A DNA stretch of 64,000 nucleotides from positions 41,582,757-41,646,756 of the forward strand of contig CM059560.1 of the NCBI GenBank assembly GCA_030386875.1, given 5' to 3'. Positions within the stretch are counted from its first letter, which is position 1. Every line of letters begins with the position of its first letter. This stretch comes from Morinoia aosen. Its lineage: Eukaryota; Arthropoda; Malacostraca; Amphipoda; Talitridae. This document shows, in pieces, positions 36,612-48,015 of the stretch. The position numbers and the translations under genes are program-made. The notes below the pieces were generated by a model, which saw nothing but the letters and a program-made list of their open reading frames with translations, did no database searches and was not told the origin of the DNA.

Positions 36612-39600
36612 TGGTTCTGGTGGTGTGCTGTGTTGGGGTGTTAGTGGGCTGTGTTAGGTTGTTGGTGTGTTGTGTGGGGTTGTTGGTGTGCTGTGTTGGG
36701 GTGTTAGTGTGCTGTGTTGGGTTGTTGGTGTGTTGTGTTGGGTTGTTGGTGTGCTGTGTTGGGTTGTTGGTGTGTTGTGTTGGGTTGTTGATGTGCTGTG
36801 TTGGGTTGTTGGTGTGTTGTGTTGGGGTGTTAGTGTGCTGTGTTGGGTTGTTGGTGTGTTGTGTTGGGGTGTTAGTGTGCTGTGTTGGGTTGTTGGTGTG
36901 TTGTGTTGGGTTGTTGATGTGCTGTGTTGGGTTGTTGGTGTGTTGTGTTGGGGTGTTAGTGTGCTGTGTTGGGTTGTTGGTGTGCTGTGTTGGGGTGTTA
37001 GTGTGCTGTGTTGGGTTGTTAGTGTGCTGTGTTGGGTTGTTGGTGTGTTGTGTTAGGTTGTTGGTGTGTTGTGTTGGGTTGTTGGTGTGCTGTGTTGGGG
37101 TGTTAGTGTGCTGTGTTAGGTTGTTGGTGTGTTGTGTTGGGTTGTTGATGTGCTGTGTTGGGTTGTTGGTGTCTTGTGTTGGGTTGTTGATGTGCTGTGT
37201 TGGGTTGTTGGTGTGCTGTGTTGGGGTGTTAGTGTGCTGTGTTGGGTTGTTGGTGTGCTGTGTTGGGGTGTTAGTGTGCTGTGTTGGGTTGTTGGTGTGT
37301 TGTGTTAGGTTGTTGGTGTGTTGTGTTGGGTTGTTGGTGTGTTGGGGTGTTAGTGTGCTGTGTTAGGTTGTTGGTGTGTTGTGTTGGGTTGTTGATGTGC
37401 TGTGTTGGGTTGTTGGTGTGTTGTGTTGGGTTGTTGATGTGCTGTGTTGGGTTGTTGGTGTGTTGTGTTGGGGTGTTAGTGTGCTGTGTTGGGTTGTTGG
37501 TGTGCTGTGTTGGGGTGTTAGTGTGCTGTGTTGGGTTGTTGGTGTGTTGTGTTGGGTTGTTGGTGTGCTGTGTTGGGTTGTTGATGTGCTGTGTTGGGTT
37601 GTTGGTGTGTTGTGTTGGGTTGTTGGTGTGTTGTGTTGGGTTGTTGGTGTGCTGTGTTGGGTTGTTGGTGTGTTGTGTTGGGGTGTTAGTGTGCTGTGTT
37701 AGGTTGTTGGTGTGTTGTGTTGGGTTGTTGGTGTGCTGTGTTGGGTTGTTGGTGTGTTGTGTTGGGGTGTTAGTGTGCTGTGTTAGGTTGTTGGTGTGTT
37801 GTGTTGGGTTGTTGGTGTGCTGTGTTGGGTTGTTGGTGTGCTGTGTTGGGTCGTTGGTGTGCTGTGTTGGGTTGTTGGTGTGCTGTGTTGGGTTGTTGGT
37901 GTGCTGTGTTGGGTTGTTGGTGTGTTGTGTTGGGTTGTTGGTGTGCTGTGTTGGGTTGTTGGTGTGTTGTGTTGGGTTGTTAGTGTGTTGTGTTGGGTTG
38001 TTGGTGTGCTGTGTTGGGTTGTTGGTGTGTTGTGTTGGGTTGTTGGTGTGTTGTGTTGGGTTGTTGGTGTGTTGTGTTGGGGTGTTAGTGTGCTGTGTTG
38101 GGTTGTTGGTGTGTTGTGTTGGGTTGTTAGTGTGCTGTGTTGGGTTGTTGGTGTGCTGTGTTGGGTTGTTGGTGTGTTGTGTTGGGTTGTTGGTGTGTTG
38201 TGTTGGGTTGTTGGTTGTGTTGTGTTGGGGTGTTAGTGTGCTGTGTTGGGTTGTTGGTGTGTTGTGTTGGGGTGTTAGTGTGCTGTGTTAGGTTGTTGGT
38301 GTGTTGTGTTGGGTTGTTGGTGTGTTGTGTTGGGGTGTTAGTGTGCTGTGTTGGGTTGTTGGTGTGCTGTGTTGGGTTGTTGGTGTGTTGTGTTGAGTTG
38401 TTGGTGTGCTGTGTTGGGTTGTTGATGTGCTGTGTTGGGGTGTTAGTGTGCTGTGTTGGGTTGTTGGTGTGCTGTGTTGGGTTGTTGGTGTGTTGTGTTG
38501 GGTTGTTGGTGTGTTGTGTTGGGTTGTTGGTGTGCTGTGTTGGGTTGTTGGTGTGTTGTGTTGGGTTGTTGGTGTGTTGTGTTGGGTTGTTGGTGTGCTG
38601 TGTTAGGTTGTTGGTGTGCTGTGTTGGGTTGTTGGTGTGCTGTGTTGGGTTGTTGGTGTGTTGTGTTGGGTTGTTGGTGTGTTGTGTTGGGTTGTTGGTG
38701 TGTTGTGTTGGGTTGTTGGTGTGCTGTGTTGGGTTGTTGGTGTGCTGTGTTAGGTTGTTGGTGTGCTGTGTTGGGGTGTTAGTGTGCTGTGTTAGGTTGT
38801 TGGTGTGCTGTGTTGGGTTGTTAGTGTGCTGTGTTAGGTTGTTGGTGTGCTGTGTTGGGTTGTTGGTGTGCTGTGTTAGGTTGTTAGTGTGCTGTGTTAG
38901 GTTGTTGGTGTGCTGTGTTAGGTTGTTGGTGTGCTGTGTTAGGTTGTTAGTGTGCTGTGTTAGGCTGTTAGTGTGCTGTGTTAGGTTGTTGGTGTGCTGT
39001 GTTAGGTTGTTGGTGTGCTGTGTTAGGTTGTTGGTGTGCTGTGTTAGGTTGTTAGTGTGCTGTGTTAGGCTGTTAGTGTGCTGTGTTGGGGTGTTAGTGT
39101 GCTGTGTTAGGTTGTTGGTGTGCTGTGTTAGGTTGTTGGTGTGCTGTGTTGGGTTGTTGGTGTGCTGTGTTAGGTTGTTGGTGTGCTGTGTTAGGTTGTT
39201 GGTGTGCTGTGTTAGGTTGTTGGTGTGCTGTGTTAGGTTGTTAGTGTGCTGTGTTAGGCTGTTAGTGTGCTGTGTTGGGGTGTTAGTGTGCTGTGTTAGG
39301 TTGTTGGTGTGCTGTGTTGGGTTGTTGGTGTGCTGTGTTGGGTTGTTGGTGTGCTGTGTTAGGTTGTTGGTGTGCTGTGTTAGGTTGTTGGTGTGCTGTG
39401 TTAGGTTGTTGGTGTGCTGTGTTAGGTTGTTAGTGTGCTGTGTTAGGCTGTTAGTGTGCTGTGTTAGGTTGTTGGTGTGCTGTGTTAGGTTGTTGGTGTG
39501 CTGTGTTGGGTTGTTGGTGTGCTGTGTTAGGTTGTTAGTGTGCTGTGTTAGGTTGTTGGTGTGCTGTGTTAGGTTGTTGGTGTGCTGTGTTAGGTTGTTA

Positions 39601-39710
39601 GTGTGCTGTGTTAGGCTGTTAGTGTGCTGTGTTAGGTTGTTGGTGTGCTGTGTTAGGTTGTTGGTGTGTTGTGTTGGGTTGTTAGTGTGTTGTGTTGGGT
39701 TGTTGTGTTG
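36612..39710. repeat. 3.1-kb array of a 21-bp unit in the dac H-I intron
   Basis: About 148 copies of a 21-bp unit, TTGGGTTGTTGGTGTGCTGTG on the plus strand, shown here to its full 21 bases only as TTGGGTTGTTGG plus TGTGCTGTG. The length is a multiple of three and stop-free, so long ORFs of a CCVGLLV heptad (36611, 37281, 38137) appear but are artefacts. Left of about 38750 the GGGTTG form dominates and right of it the TAGGTTG form. In dac RNA the array reads CA-rich, with an AACACAG at each unit. It ends about 48 nt from the exon I acceptor. Confidence 0.97.
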
Positions 39711-39996
39711 AAGGGTCGAGAATATCTGTGGGTAAACAGGAATTGACTTTTTTCAGATATCCTGTTGATAACCGGAGCGTGAAGCTCATAAGAGGCGAAA
39801 AATATGTCGATTCTCTGAACTGTTTTTAAAACAAACGTTTTCGATTTTTCAGCCATAAAATGCTTTATTGATAATAAAAATACTTGCATGAGAACATTCC
39901 CAACGTATAACTTACTTTGAACTCCCAATCTTTGTCTTACCAATACCCCACTAAGTTTTTTTTTAAGCATTTAATATTGGATTTAGCTCACTTTAC

Positions 39997-40080
39997 CTTT
40001 CTGCTTCTCGTCCTCCAGCAGCTGCTTCTCCAGGCGCTCCTTGATGTCTTTCTGGCGCAGAAACTCGGTGCGGAGTTGCT
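39997..40080 (-). CDS. dac: dac exon H: DachBox-C coiled coil
   Basis: Residues 488-516, 84 nt. The acceptor is cattcgtgttcgcag, then (G)AG CAA CTC. It encodes EQLRTEFLRQKDIKERLEK and QLLEDEKQK, a heptad-like charged helix matching the family pattern of a LRERELRE-LEKQL-EQK segment. The donor is G|gtaaag. It is phase-symmetric (1-1). It sits between exons G and I, and the reading is continuous only in this frame. The 3432-nt intron that follows is mostly a 21-bp minisatellite. Confidence 0.95.
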
Positions 40081-40794
40081 CTGCGAACACGAATGGAAGC
40101 GTGCGGATATACCTTGCGCTGGCATGCTTGTTGCTTGCTCTTACTGGCACTTCATTTGAAATGTTTGCTAGGTATTCTTGTGTTCATCTTATGAGATGTT
40201 CACGGGTGATGCATGCACATCTTTATCATAAAACGGTCGTTATTTATGTATAAATAAATAGATGTGTTTGTATTGAAAGACATACATGTCTATATAAATA
40301 AATAGATATGCATATATGTATGTACAAATTATAGTTACATGTATATGGATTTTTGAATTCGCTTCCTTGTCCTTTCCTCTCAATAATACCTTCGTACAAA
40401 ATGACAGGACTTGCAATCAGCACATATTTTTGTATCAACAGAACTGCATTAAAACGGAGACAAGGATGTGATTCTAAAAACTTGTGAACCAAGCAAAAAA
40501 GCTAGCACTTATTGAAAAAAGGCCTACTTACTTGCATTACAGTTATCAGTTTCTCATTTGCATTTGGCTCAATAAACGTAGTTAGAGGTGAGCTCAGGGA
40601 TTTTTTCAACATCCTTCAAGAACTGCTCGAAACTAAACTAAACTATTCAGGTCCAAAATAAACCAATCTATCACATGTGAAAGCATTGTAGGTGAAAGAA
40701 ACGCACCGTTTCACCTTGTCCATGAGTAGACCTCACTTACATCTGTCATTGAGGCGTAAGACGGGAAAACAAATTATATTTCCAAGAGGCTCAC

Positions 40795-41043
40795 CCTTTT
40801 GTCTCTCTTCATGCCGCACGCTCTCGGTTGCAACCTTCAGCAAGTTCTGAATGTTGCCGAGCAGATTTTCTAGACTCGAGAGCGGTGGTCCCGTCAGCCC
40901 GACCACAGTATCTCCACCAGCCGCTCCCACCGCTCCAGCGCCTCCACCCACTCCACCTCCAGAGTGGGGTAGCGCGCCCGTAACTCCATCTGCTCCAGCT
41001 CCAAGCCCCAGCCCCATTAGGGCTCCTCCCAGCGGCAAGCCCA
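40795..41043 (-). CDS. dac: dac exon G: start of DachBox-C
   Basis: Residues 405-488. The acceptor is gtcatttccccag, then (C)TG GGC TTG CCG. The first 50 residues are Gly/Ala-rich (GLPLGGALMGLGLGAG onward). From residue about 459 the exon encodes LSSLENLLGNIQNLLKVA and TESVRHEERQK, the hallmark start of the C-terminal Dach box; vertebrate proteins have a closely similar SSIETLL-NIQ-LLKVA motif. It ends G|gtgagc. DachBox-C is a helical coiled-coil region implicated in protein contacts, including with Eyes absent. This is the strongest single piece of evidence for the gene identity. Confidence 0.95.
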
Positions 41044-41617
41044 CTGGGGAAATGACATAAGCCCGAGGTTTAATACTTCCTTATATCAATGGCGTATTTC
41101 GTGTGTTTCGACTATGATCTTATTATAAATAACCTTTTTATTTTGTTTTCGACAATGAAAGGAGTTCAATTTTTAATTTCAATCTGGTTCTAATGATTAC
41201 TTTTTAATATATTTATTACTTTATTTTTTTGTTCATTCACTACTCTTGAATCTTGAATACTCTTCAGTGGGCTTGAATCATAATCTCATTACAAACAACT
41301 TTACTTTTTTTGTTTTGGACAATTAAAAGAACAAGATTTGTAGTTCCCTTCTGAATTTGTAAATGAAACAGTTATACACTTATTCCTTGATTTTTGCGTC
41401 CACGTATCACGACTAAATCAGTCCTTCTGATCGAGAAATGAAAGTCTCAAAGAACTATGAGTATTTTTCTTGTTCTTTCGATTGTTAATAAAATCAAAAT
41501 CGTAATGGCCGTGCACCAATAAGAAGACGTGAAAATTTGCACGTTGATAATAAAAAATAAATAACACCTAAACACCCACGTTGATTACCAAAAATTAAAG
41601 CACACAAAAATACTCAC

Positions 41618-41866
41618 GTTGATTTAGCCGGTCATCCAATCGGTCGGAGGCCGCCGCTGTCCGGCCGAGGAGGCTGTTGCTGCTGGTGCTGCTGTTGCTG
41701 CTGCCCCCGCTGCTGCCGCCCCCCACGAGGGAGCCTAAAAGCCCCCCATTGCTGGTCGGGGGCCCTGTACCGTTGATGTTGTTGTTGTTTGTGCTTTGGT
41801 TGTTGTTGTTCAGAGGAGACTTGAAAGACCGCTCGTTGAACTCGAAGTCGTCGTGGTCGCTCGTGT
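41618..41866 (-). CDS. dac: dac exon F: Asn/Gly/Ser low-complexity linker
   Basis: Residues 322-405. The chosen acceptor is tttgggtcggaag, giving (G)AC ACG, that is DTSDHDDFEFNERSFKSP. An Asn/Gln run follows (LNNNNQSTNNNN), then a Gly/Ser run (GGGSSGGSSNSS), then RTAAASDRLDDRLNQ and C|gtgagt. It is 249 nt and phase-symmetric. The acceptor has a short pyrimidine tract interrupted by GGGTCGG. Upstream AGs at about 41888 and 41897 are alternatives, but only the chosen one was checked as completing the Asp codon of exon E. The trinucleotide-rich coding runs are prone to length variation. Confidence 0.8.
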
Positions 41867-42141
41867 CTTCCGACCCAAAGGAAAATGAAGTTACAAACTT
41901 GTACCACTGTCCCAATGAGGGTCTGCTTTCAAATGCATGTAATTCTACATGTGTAGATTCATAGGTACGCAGCAAATAAGCATTTTAAAATTATATTACA
42001 TGACATTAGTCAAATATGGCGTATTATAGTGCAATGATTAAACTTTATTCGAGACTAGTTTGCCAAAATAATCATGGACAAATTTTATAATTTCTATGTC
42101 AAGGGAATATAAATTAACATTTAACCGTTAACATCTCCCAC

Positions 42142-42483
42142 CATTTTTGTCGTCGAAATCATCATTATCGGAGAGCGCTTCGTCCTTTTCGTGATCATCA
42201 TCCACGTGTTGTGTTTGTTGATGGCGCCCCAGCAAGGAATGGTGGTTATAGGCGCTAAAATTCGTCAAGTTATTTGAGTATTTGGAGTTGGACTCCCGGA
42301 GCGGAGAAGGCGCGGAGGAGGGCCTTCCTCTCCCGTTAGTCGCGCTGCCACCGCCGTTCTCGGTAGAATCGCGGCCGCCGTCGTCCGCATTGCCGCCTCT
42401 GGTCGACCCTACGCCGGCGTCGCTCAAGTCCTCGCGAGAGTCAGACTTGCTGCTCAAGTTCAGCACGTCCGATTCTCCATAGC
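42142..42483 (-). CDS. dac: dac exon E: Ser/Asp/Gly/Asn-rich linker
   Basis: Residues 208-322. The acceptor is ttaattccag. The exon starts GYGESDVLNLSSKSDSREDL, continues with Gly/Asp-rich repeats, a Ser-Pro patch (RPSSAPSPLRESNSKYSN), a His/Gln patch and an acidic end (SDNDDFDDKN), and closes with G|gtggga. It is 342 nt with both ends split after the first codon base, so it is skippable. The frame stops 14 nt beyond the donor. The acidic serine-rich stretches are typical of a disordered regulatory linker and of possible phosphorylation, which is inference. Confidence 0.84.
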
Positions 42484-42753
42484 CTGGAATTAAAAAACAG
42501 AAATGCCAGAATCATCATCAAAAAGTGAAGTGGGAAGCTCTGCTTTAGGAACCGTGATTGCTAGTTGTATTTCATTGGAATTGCTTCATTACGATATTTT
42601 TAAAAATTATTTTGTGCAATATTGGAAAGTGGCTTCAGATTGAAGCCGACTGTACAGACTAATTATTTGGCTTGAATTTGAAGATGCCAGTAGAAACAAC
42701 AACATAAAATAATCTAGGAAAGTTTTCTAAGTGTTAGCAGTATTTAGTATTAC

Positions 42754-42896
42754 CTTGACAACACTCTGTGACATCTCTTGACAACATCATCTTATACAAA
42801 CCGTTTGCTTTGCTTGGAGTTTCACGGTCCAGGTTTTCTCTTTCTTCGCGGTCCAATCCTAGGATTCGGTCCGACCGATTCTGATCTTCACGGAAT
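42754..42896 (-). CDS. dac: dac exon D: charged linker
   Basis: Residues 160-208. The acceptor is ttctttcattcag. The exon then reads FREDQNRSDRILGLDREE, continues with RENLDRETPSKANGLYKMM, and ends TECCQ plus G|gtaata. It is rich in Asp, Arg and Glu. The incoming phase (one base, A) and outgoing phase (one base, G) match exons C and E. The open frame runs past both splice sites, so the borders rest on the splice signals and phase. No domain is recognised; it is part of the inter-box linker. Confidence 0.8.
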
Positions 42897-45800
42897 CTGA
42901 ATGAAAGAATAGAAATACGAGTGTGAATACTTAATGCAGACATCAATACACCACATTTGTTTTCAACGGGCTGAGAAACAACCTTTACTGTGTGTTTTCG
43001 GCATTTTTTCATTAAGCGATAAATTACTCACCATGACCAAAAGCGCCTATCGATGACCCTCTGCCATTAAAGTTATCTCCCGAGGCTCGGCTCAAAACGT
43101 TCAGCTCACGACCAACATTTGTATATGGCTAGCGATGAATGGCGTGAATGAATAATTGAATAAAAATTAACACCTTATAGGCACCATGTATTGCCAGCCA
43201 GTTCAAGGGTAGGAGCAGGGAAATGGTGCGTGTGCACCAGAAAGGAAGAAGGCTCGAAATTCGTGAGAAGAGTCGATTATTTAAAACGAGCCACAGTTTG
43301 GGAAGACTGTCGGCCAACATGACTCAGAGCTGACGAAACTCGATGAGGTTGCTCGAGCTTGGGATGAAAAGTAATCACGAGAGAGAAAGCGCACCAAAAA
43401 CAGCTCAGTATGGGCAACTCATCGTATATAAATAGGGAATTTAGAACAAGTTTTAAAAATTTAATTTAAGCTCGAACCACAAACAATCATTCACTTAACG
43501 GTGTTGAGGTGGTCTTATATATTCGGTTCATCTTTCCCATCACCAAGTGGTTGCTTTGTAACTCTTAGATTGCAACTGATGGCTGAAGATGCTGCTATTT
43601 TTAGAATAGTCGCAAAAAATATCACACATGCAGTTTTTCGTTCCATTCTGCAGTGCAGACTCGAGTCTAGATAGGAGTTTCAAAGAAAAAATAAAATAAT
43701 ATAGGTCAAAATGCGGCTGGGATATTTAGTCTCATTTTATAAACAGTACGACATGAATTTGCTTTTTAGGGAATTTGTTGTACATAATAATTGCTCATGA
43801 TATTTTCAAAAGTTCCTAACTCCCATTAACAAAACTGTGGGCACATACAACTTCTTATTTGCACACTTTGTTAAGTAGCTGCAGCTACTCGACTAGCTTG
43901 AAGAGATTTTGCGGACATCATTCTTGCTCTAAAAGTTTTTGAACTGATCATTGTTTTTAATTTTTGATCTACTGCATGCCTCGGTACCAACTTTACAATG
44001 CTAACATTCAAATTTTTAATTTTCTGAGTGGTACGATTTTTTCCCCCATGCAATGACGTCGACAAAGTTTTTATTTCTGTTCTACCACATTTTGCCCGAT
44101 AGCAAGCAATAATCACTCATAATGAAGAAATTATAAGTGAAGTAACCATACAAAGAGTCTACAAAATGTTTGTACATTAACATCCAGCATGTTCTTTAAA
44201 AACATTATTGCACTTGAATTTAATTATGTTGTTTCAGCAATCGTCTCGTCCAAAAGTTACAAGGAAATACATTTTTGTAACTTTTTACATTTGTCTTTCC
44301 CTTGAAGAAATCGTTGGTAGTTCGGAATGTTGCACGACTTCTGCTTTTACAGATTATACAAATGGATCGCTACGTACAATGATAAATAAAACAAGCTAGA
44401 TGAAAAACTTGGTGGTTTATCCAATTCCCCGACGGCTTTTCACACCTCAAGGGTGTGGAAGGAGCTCTGGAGGTGTTTCCGGCCGCCCCTTCAGAATCAA
44501 TCTTGCCAACTTCGGCCTTAATTTGGGACACCCTCCTTGAAGGAAGCGAAGTCCAATCTCTCGCCTCCATCAACATAATGGATGGGAACCCTTATTACTA
44601 CCTGATCACCAACCTAATCGCAAAACCAATCACCGTAGCTTGTATACAAAATAACCCTATATCTGCAACATAATAAAGAGTTGAATTGGTAGCCAACGAG
44701 CGGCCCTATGGGGCCTTCCCGTGCGAATGCTAGCTCTTGTGGCACGCCCAGCTCCTCTGAAGAGCTTCTGCGACCGAGCTCAAAACATCAAGAATTTTAG
44801 AAAACGTTGCATGCAAGCGCGAAAGAAAACTACAGTATGGAAATTTATTTTAAATATCAAAATGAGTAGATGCTAATGAGTCAATTTTTTGATGAAAAAC
44901 GGCTTTTATTTATCAGATTGTAGTTTCGTAGTGCAGTAATAAAAAATTGTATGACTGAAGACTTTTCGATTTCAAGCAGATTGTAATTTTTACAACCGAT
45001 TTTAATCCCCAAAAATATACATGAGACAGTGAAACAAAATAATCGATTCTGTATTTGCAAAATGTGTTTTGAATTAAGTGACTAATTAGAGGGCATTGTA
45101 ACAAACTGAATATACAGAGATAACAAAAGAACCGTGTCTGATAAAACAAGTGATGAATGCCCTCCGTAAATGTGAGGTGGTTGCAAGTAATTAGGAGCCT
45201 CAATGGATGTAACAAGGCCATAATGTGAAGAATGCTGCAAGAATGTGAGCCATTGGCGCACATGAATTGAGAATGGGAGGGAGTTTGGAATTCAAGTTAA
45301 AGAAACTTAGCGTTTGTGTTCTCATGAGTCCTATTACATTGTTTTTTATAAGCAATCTGAACGTATAATAATTTTTCACTCCTTATTTCAGGAGTGTCAG
45401 AGCTTATCATTATTGTATGATGTATTGTTCACAATGACTATCTTTTAAATTTCCATTATCACCATAACGATCATTATGTTTTTTCTCTCTGGAGGTATTT
45501 TTCTCTCGTTCCAGATGGAATTTCCGCTTTGCCAAAGTTTGCAGGTTTGAGATGACTGCTGGGGTTTAGGCGCGCCGCGAGGAGGACGACCTAAAACCCA
45601 TTCCCAAACTTATGTGTAGAATGCCATCCAAGTTTTATGCTAGATTTATTCGTTCAGTATTAAAGTTTAAAACAGAGTACCAAGTGAGGCTGAGATGGAT
45701 TAAGATAGGATAGGTTTGCTCATACTTGGCTGGTTTTGCCTAGCCTAAAAAGAAGAAATTTTGTGTAGATGTTCAAAGTCAGAGGTCAAACTGAAGATGA

Positions 45801-47964
45801 ACGTTAATGCTGCGGCTAAGTTTAGGGGCACGTGTAGGTTAGGCCAAGTTGCGTTTGACCATTTGGCATTGATATCGAACAAAAATTAAACAACATCCAA
45901 AAAAAAGTATAAAAACAAACCCAATAATCTATGAAAACAAAGCCAATAATCCTACCAAACGAAATCGAAAACAATTATTGTTACTATCGCTGTTGTTGTT
46001 GAATTATTTCTTTTGAACTTACGACACCTTCGATAACCCGTGAGTTAACATCACTACAACTCAACGATGTTAACTCTCCTTTGTGATGTGCTCAACGTTT
46101 GCTGCTGTAAACTCCAATAAGAGTTTGAAGGCATGGCTGCTATTTATACCTACGACGCAACGCATAAAGTAGAGTGCAACAAGGGCTCCACCTGCCATGT
46201 TCTCCCATAACGAGAACAGTCAAACTCAGAACACACGCGCTATGCACATTAAGTGCGTCCGTGCAACTCCTGCCCTGATCCTAGGTTCAGTTTCGAACGC
46301 TTGAAAATCCTGTGCTGGAGCCAATAGTATTCTTATAAAGGCGTCTCATTACCGAGTAACGCTTTGTTATTATACGCCCAGTTAACGTCGCGCTAAGTGT
46401 TCCCGATCCGAGACCGTCATCGTTTTCTTTAATTTACACGCTCTTTGGTGGAGGACGTTCTCACGAAGTCCACTTAAGATGTCACACCAAAAGCCTTGCC
46501 TGAAATACTAGCACGTGATCCGAGTGCGTTTGCATTCGCTCCTGCCTTCGTGGGCGAGACGGAGCAATCCGGGCCACGGAGCTGATCTGCAGCGTAATGC
46601 GGGCTCTGGAGTTGATCGGCAGCAATACTATACAAGTGTTCCGCTATCAATTATTTCGACCAAGCACCAAACGAAGTATTCGAAATTACTTCACATATAT
46701 GTGGATTTTGAATTAAACGTACAAGAAGTCGCACACTTTTACTTCATGCCCGTTTTTTGACAAAATCACACTCATTCATCAATTTGGAAGCAACGCACTT
46801 CATCGCTTGTTTATTTCATAGAGCTTACCAATCTTTCATGCTATAAAGGTTTCGTCCTTCCCTTTCATCAGAGCCCAAATTTCTCTAACGCCTTCACCTA
46901 CTGTGCATGTAGACTTCCTAACTGAAGATGATATTTCAAATCTTCCCTCGCATCCTCAGTTCCACCCTCACTTTCTTGTGCCCTCAGTTCATTCTCATCC
47001 CTTCTGAGCGCGACCCACAACCCGCTATCGCTCGCTCAAAACAGTGCTAGAGGGTAACATTAAGAGGAAATTTTATTAACACCATCACCATAATTAGCTC
47101 CACAACGGGTCTCAAGACACGCCAGTCTACAGCTGCTTTGCTGCGGGGGAAAAGCTGAGGAGAAACTGGGTTTCGGTAATTCAACACTCGCATCTCGTTA
47201 TCTCTTGCTGACAACAAATCGATATCGGAGAACAGAAGAACGAGGTTTTGCTCTTAATGACGTAGTGCAACGTGCTACAGCCCATGTTGCTGTTCAACCC
47301 TAAGCATTCAAGTAATATATAACTCAATTGGCGATGATTGTATTGCCCAGTCTGTGTTCTAAGATGCAATATTTCTAAACGCACTTTGTTCACGCCTCAA
47401 ATACGAAACCATTCTTACAGCGAATAAAATTTCAACATTACACTTGAAATTAGAATGACATTTTGAAAATAGAAGTGTAAACACCTAAGGAAAAAATATC
47501 AGCAGCGACCCTTAGTAAAACTCAAAATCAGAAAAAATAGAGCGAATAAGACAAATGAACAACTTTTTTGACATGACCTTTAGTATAAAAAAGAAACTAG
47601 TGAGGTGTTATTGATTGAAACAATTTCCTGATTTTAAAGTTATGGTCATGAAGAAATTTATGCATATCACATAAATGAACCAATTATTTTAGATTTTTTC
47701 ATAACACAACATAACCTGGCAGCATCCGATGCTGCGAAACTGAAATGCAACTTAAAAATGTCCAAAACTACGGGTTTCCGTTAAACGTTACTGTACAGTG
47801 TAAAAAGAAGCATAATCATCACAGAAAAGCATTTCCTCATTATCTTTAGCAATGGTTGTTGGATCTGTCAAACAACCTCCAAAAATGTACTTTCTTTTAA
47901 TCGACTAATGAAGAGATTTCAGAGTTCAAAATAATTCGAAAATCAATAATTCCGCACGCCTCAC
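42897..47964 (-). other. dac: dac intron C-D (5.1 kb)
   Basis: Bounded by GACAG|gtgagg and ttcattcag. It contains a GC-richer unique stretch at 44405-44770 with overlapping unrecognised ORFs and a small CACACCTCAAGGGTGTG hairpin near 44440. No minisatellite is seen. Confidence 0.65.
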
Positions 47965-48015
47965 CTGTCAAGTTGCTTCAGAACTTCGTCGTACGATGCT
48001 CGACAAGCTAAAGAT
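47965..48015 (-). CDS. dac: dac exon C: 51-nt microexon
   Basis: A very short exon, residues 143-160, reading (AG)A then SLACRASYDEVLKQLD and AG|gtgagg. The acceptor is ctttcccgcag. Both ends split a codon after its second base, so the exon is phase-symmetric and could be skipped without changing frame. It completes the Arg codon left by exon B and leaves AG, which exon D completes with A. Support is the exact phase match on both sides and good splice signals. I do not recognise the peptide as a conserved Dach motif. It may extend a short helix or coiled coil into exon D (FREDQNRSDR). Confidence 0.74.

Noticed and set aside
36611..39711. Long plus-strand ORFs of Cys/Val/Leu heptads (up to 524 codons)
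   Set aside because: They come from a 21-bp (7-codon) stop-free tandem unit inside a dac intron on the opposite strand. All three frames show comparable ORFs and there is no non-repetitive flanking coding sequence.
41677..41964. Plus-strand Leu-rich ORF
   Set aside because: Antisense shadow of exon F, whose Asn/Gly/Ser codon runs read as Leu/Pro on the other strand.
44370..44673. Opposed ORFs in a GC-richer intronic stretch
   Set aside because: No motif recognised and no phase-compatible splice signals toward dac exons were found; kept only as part of the intron description.
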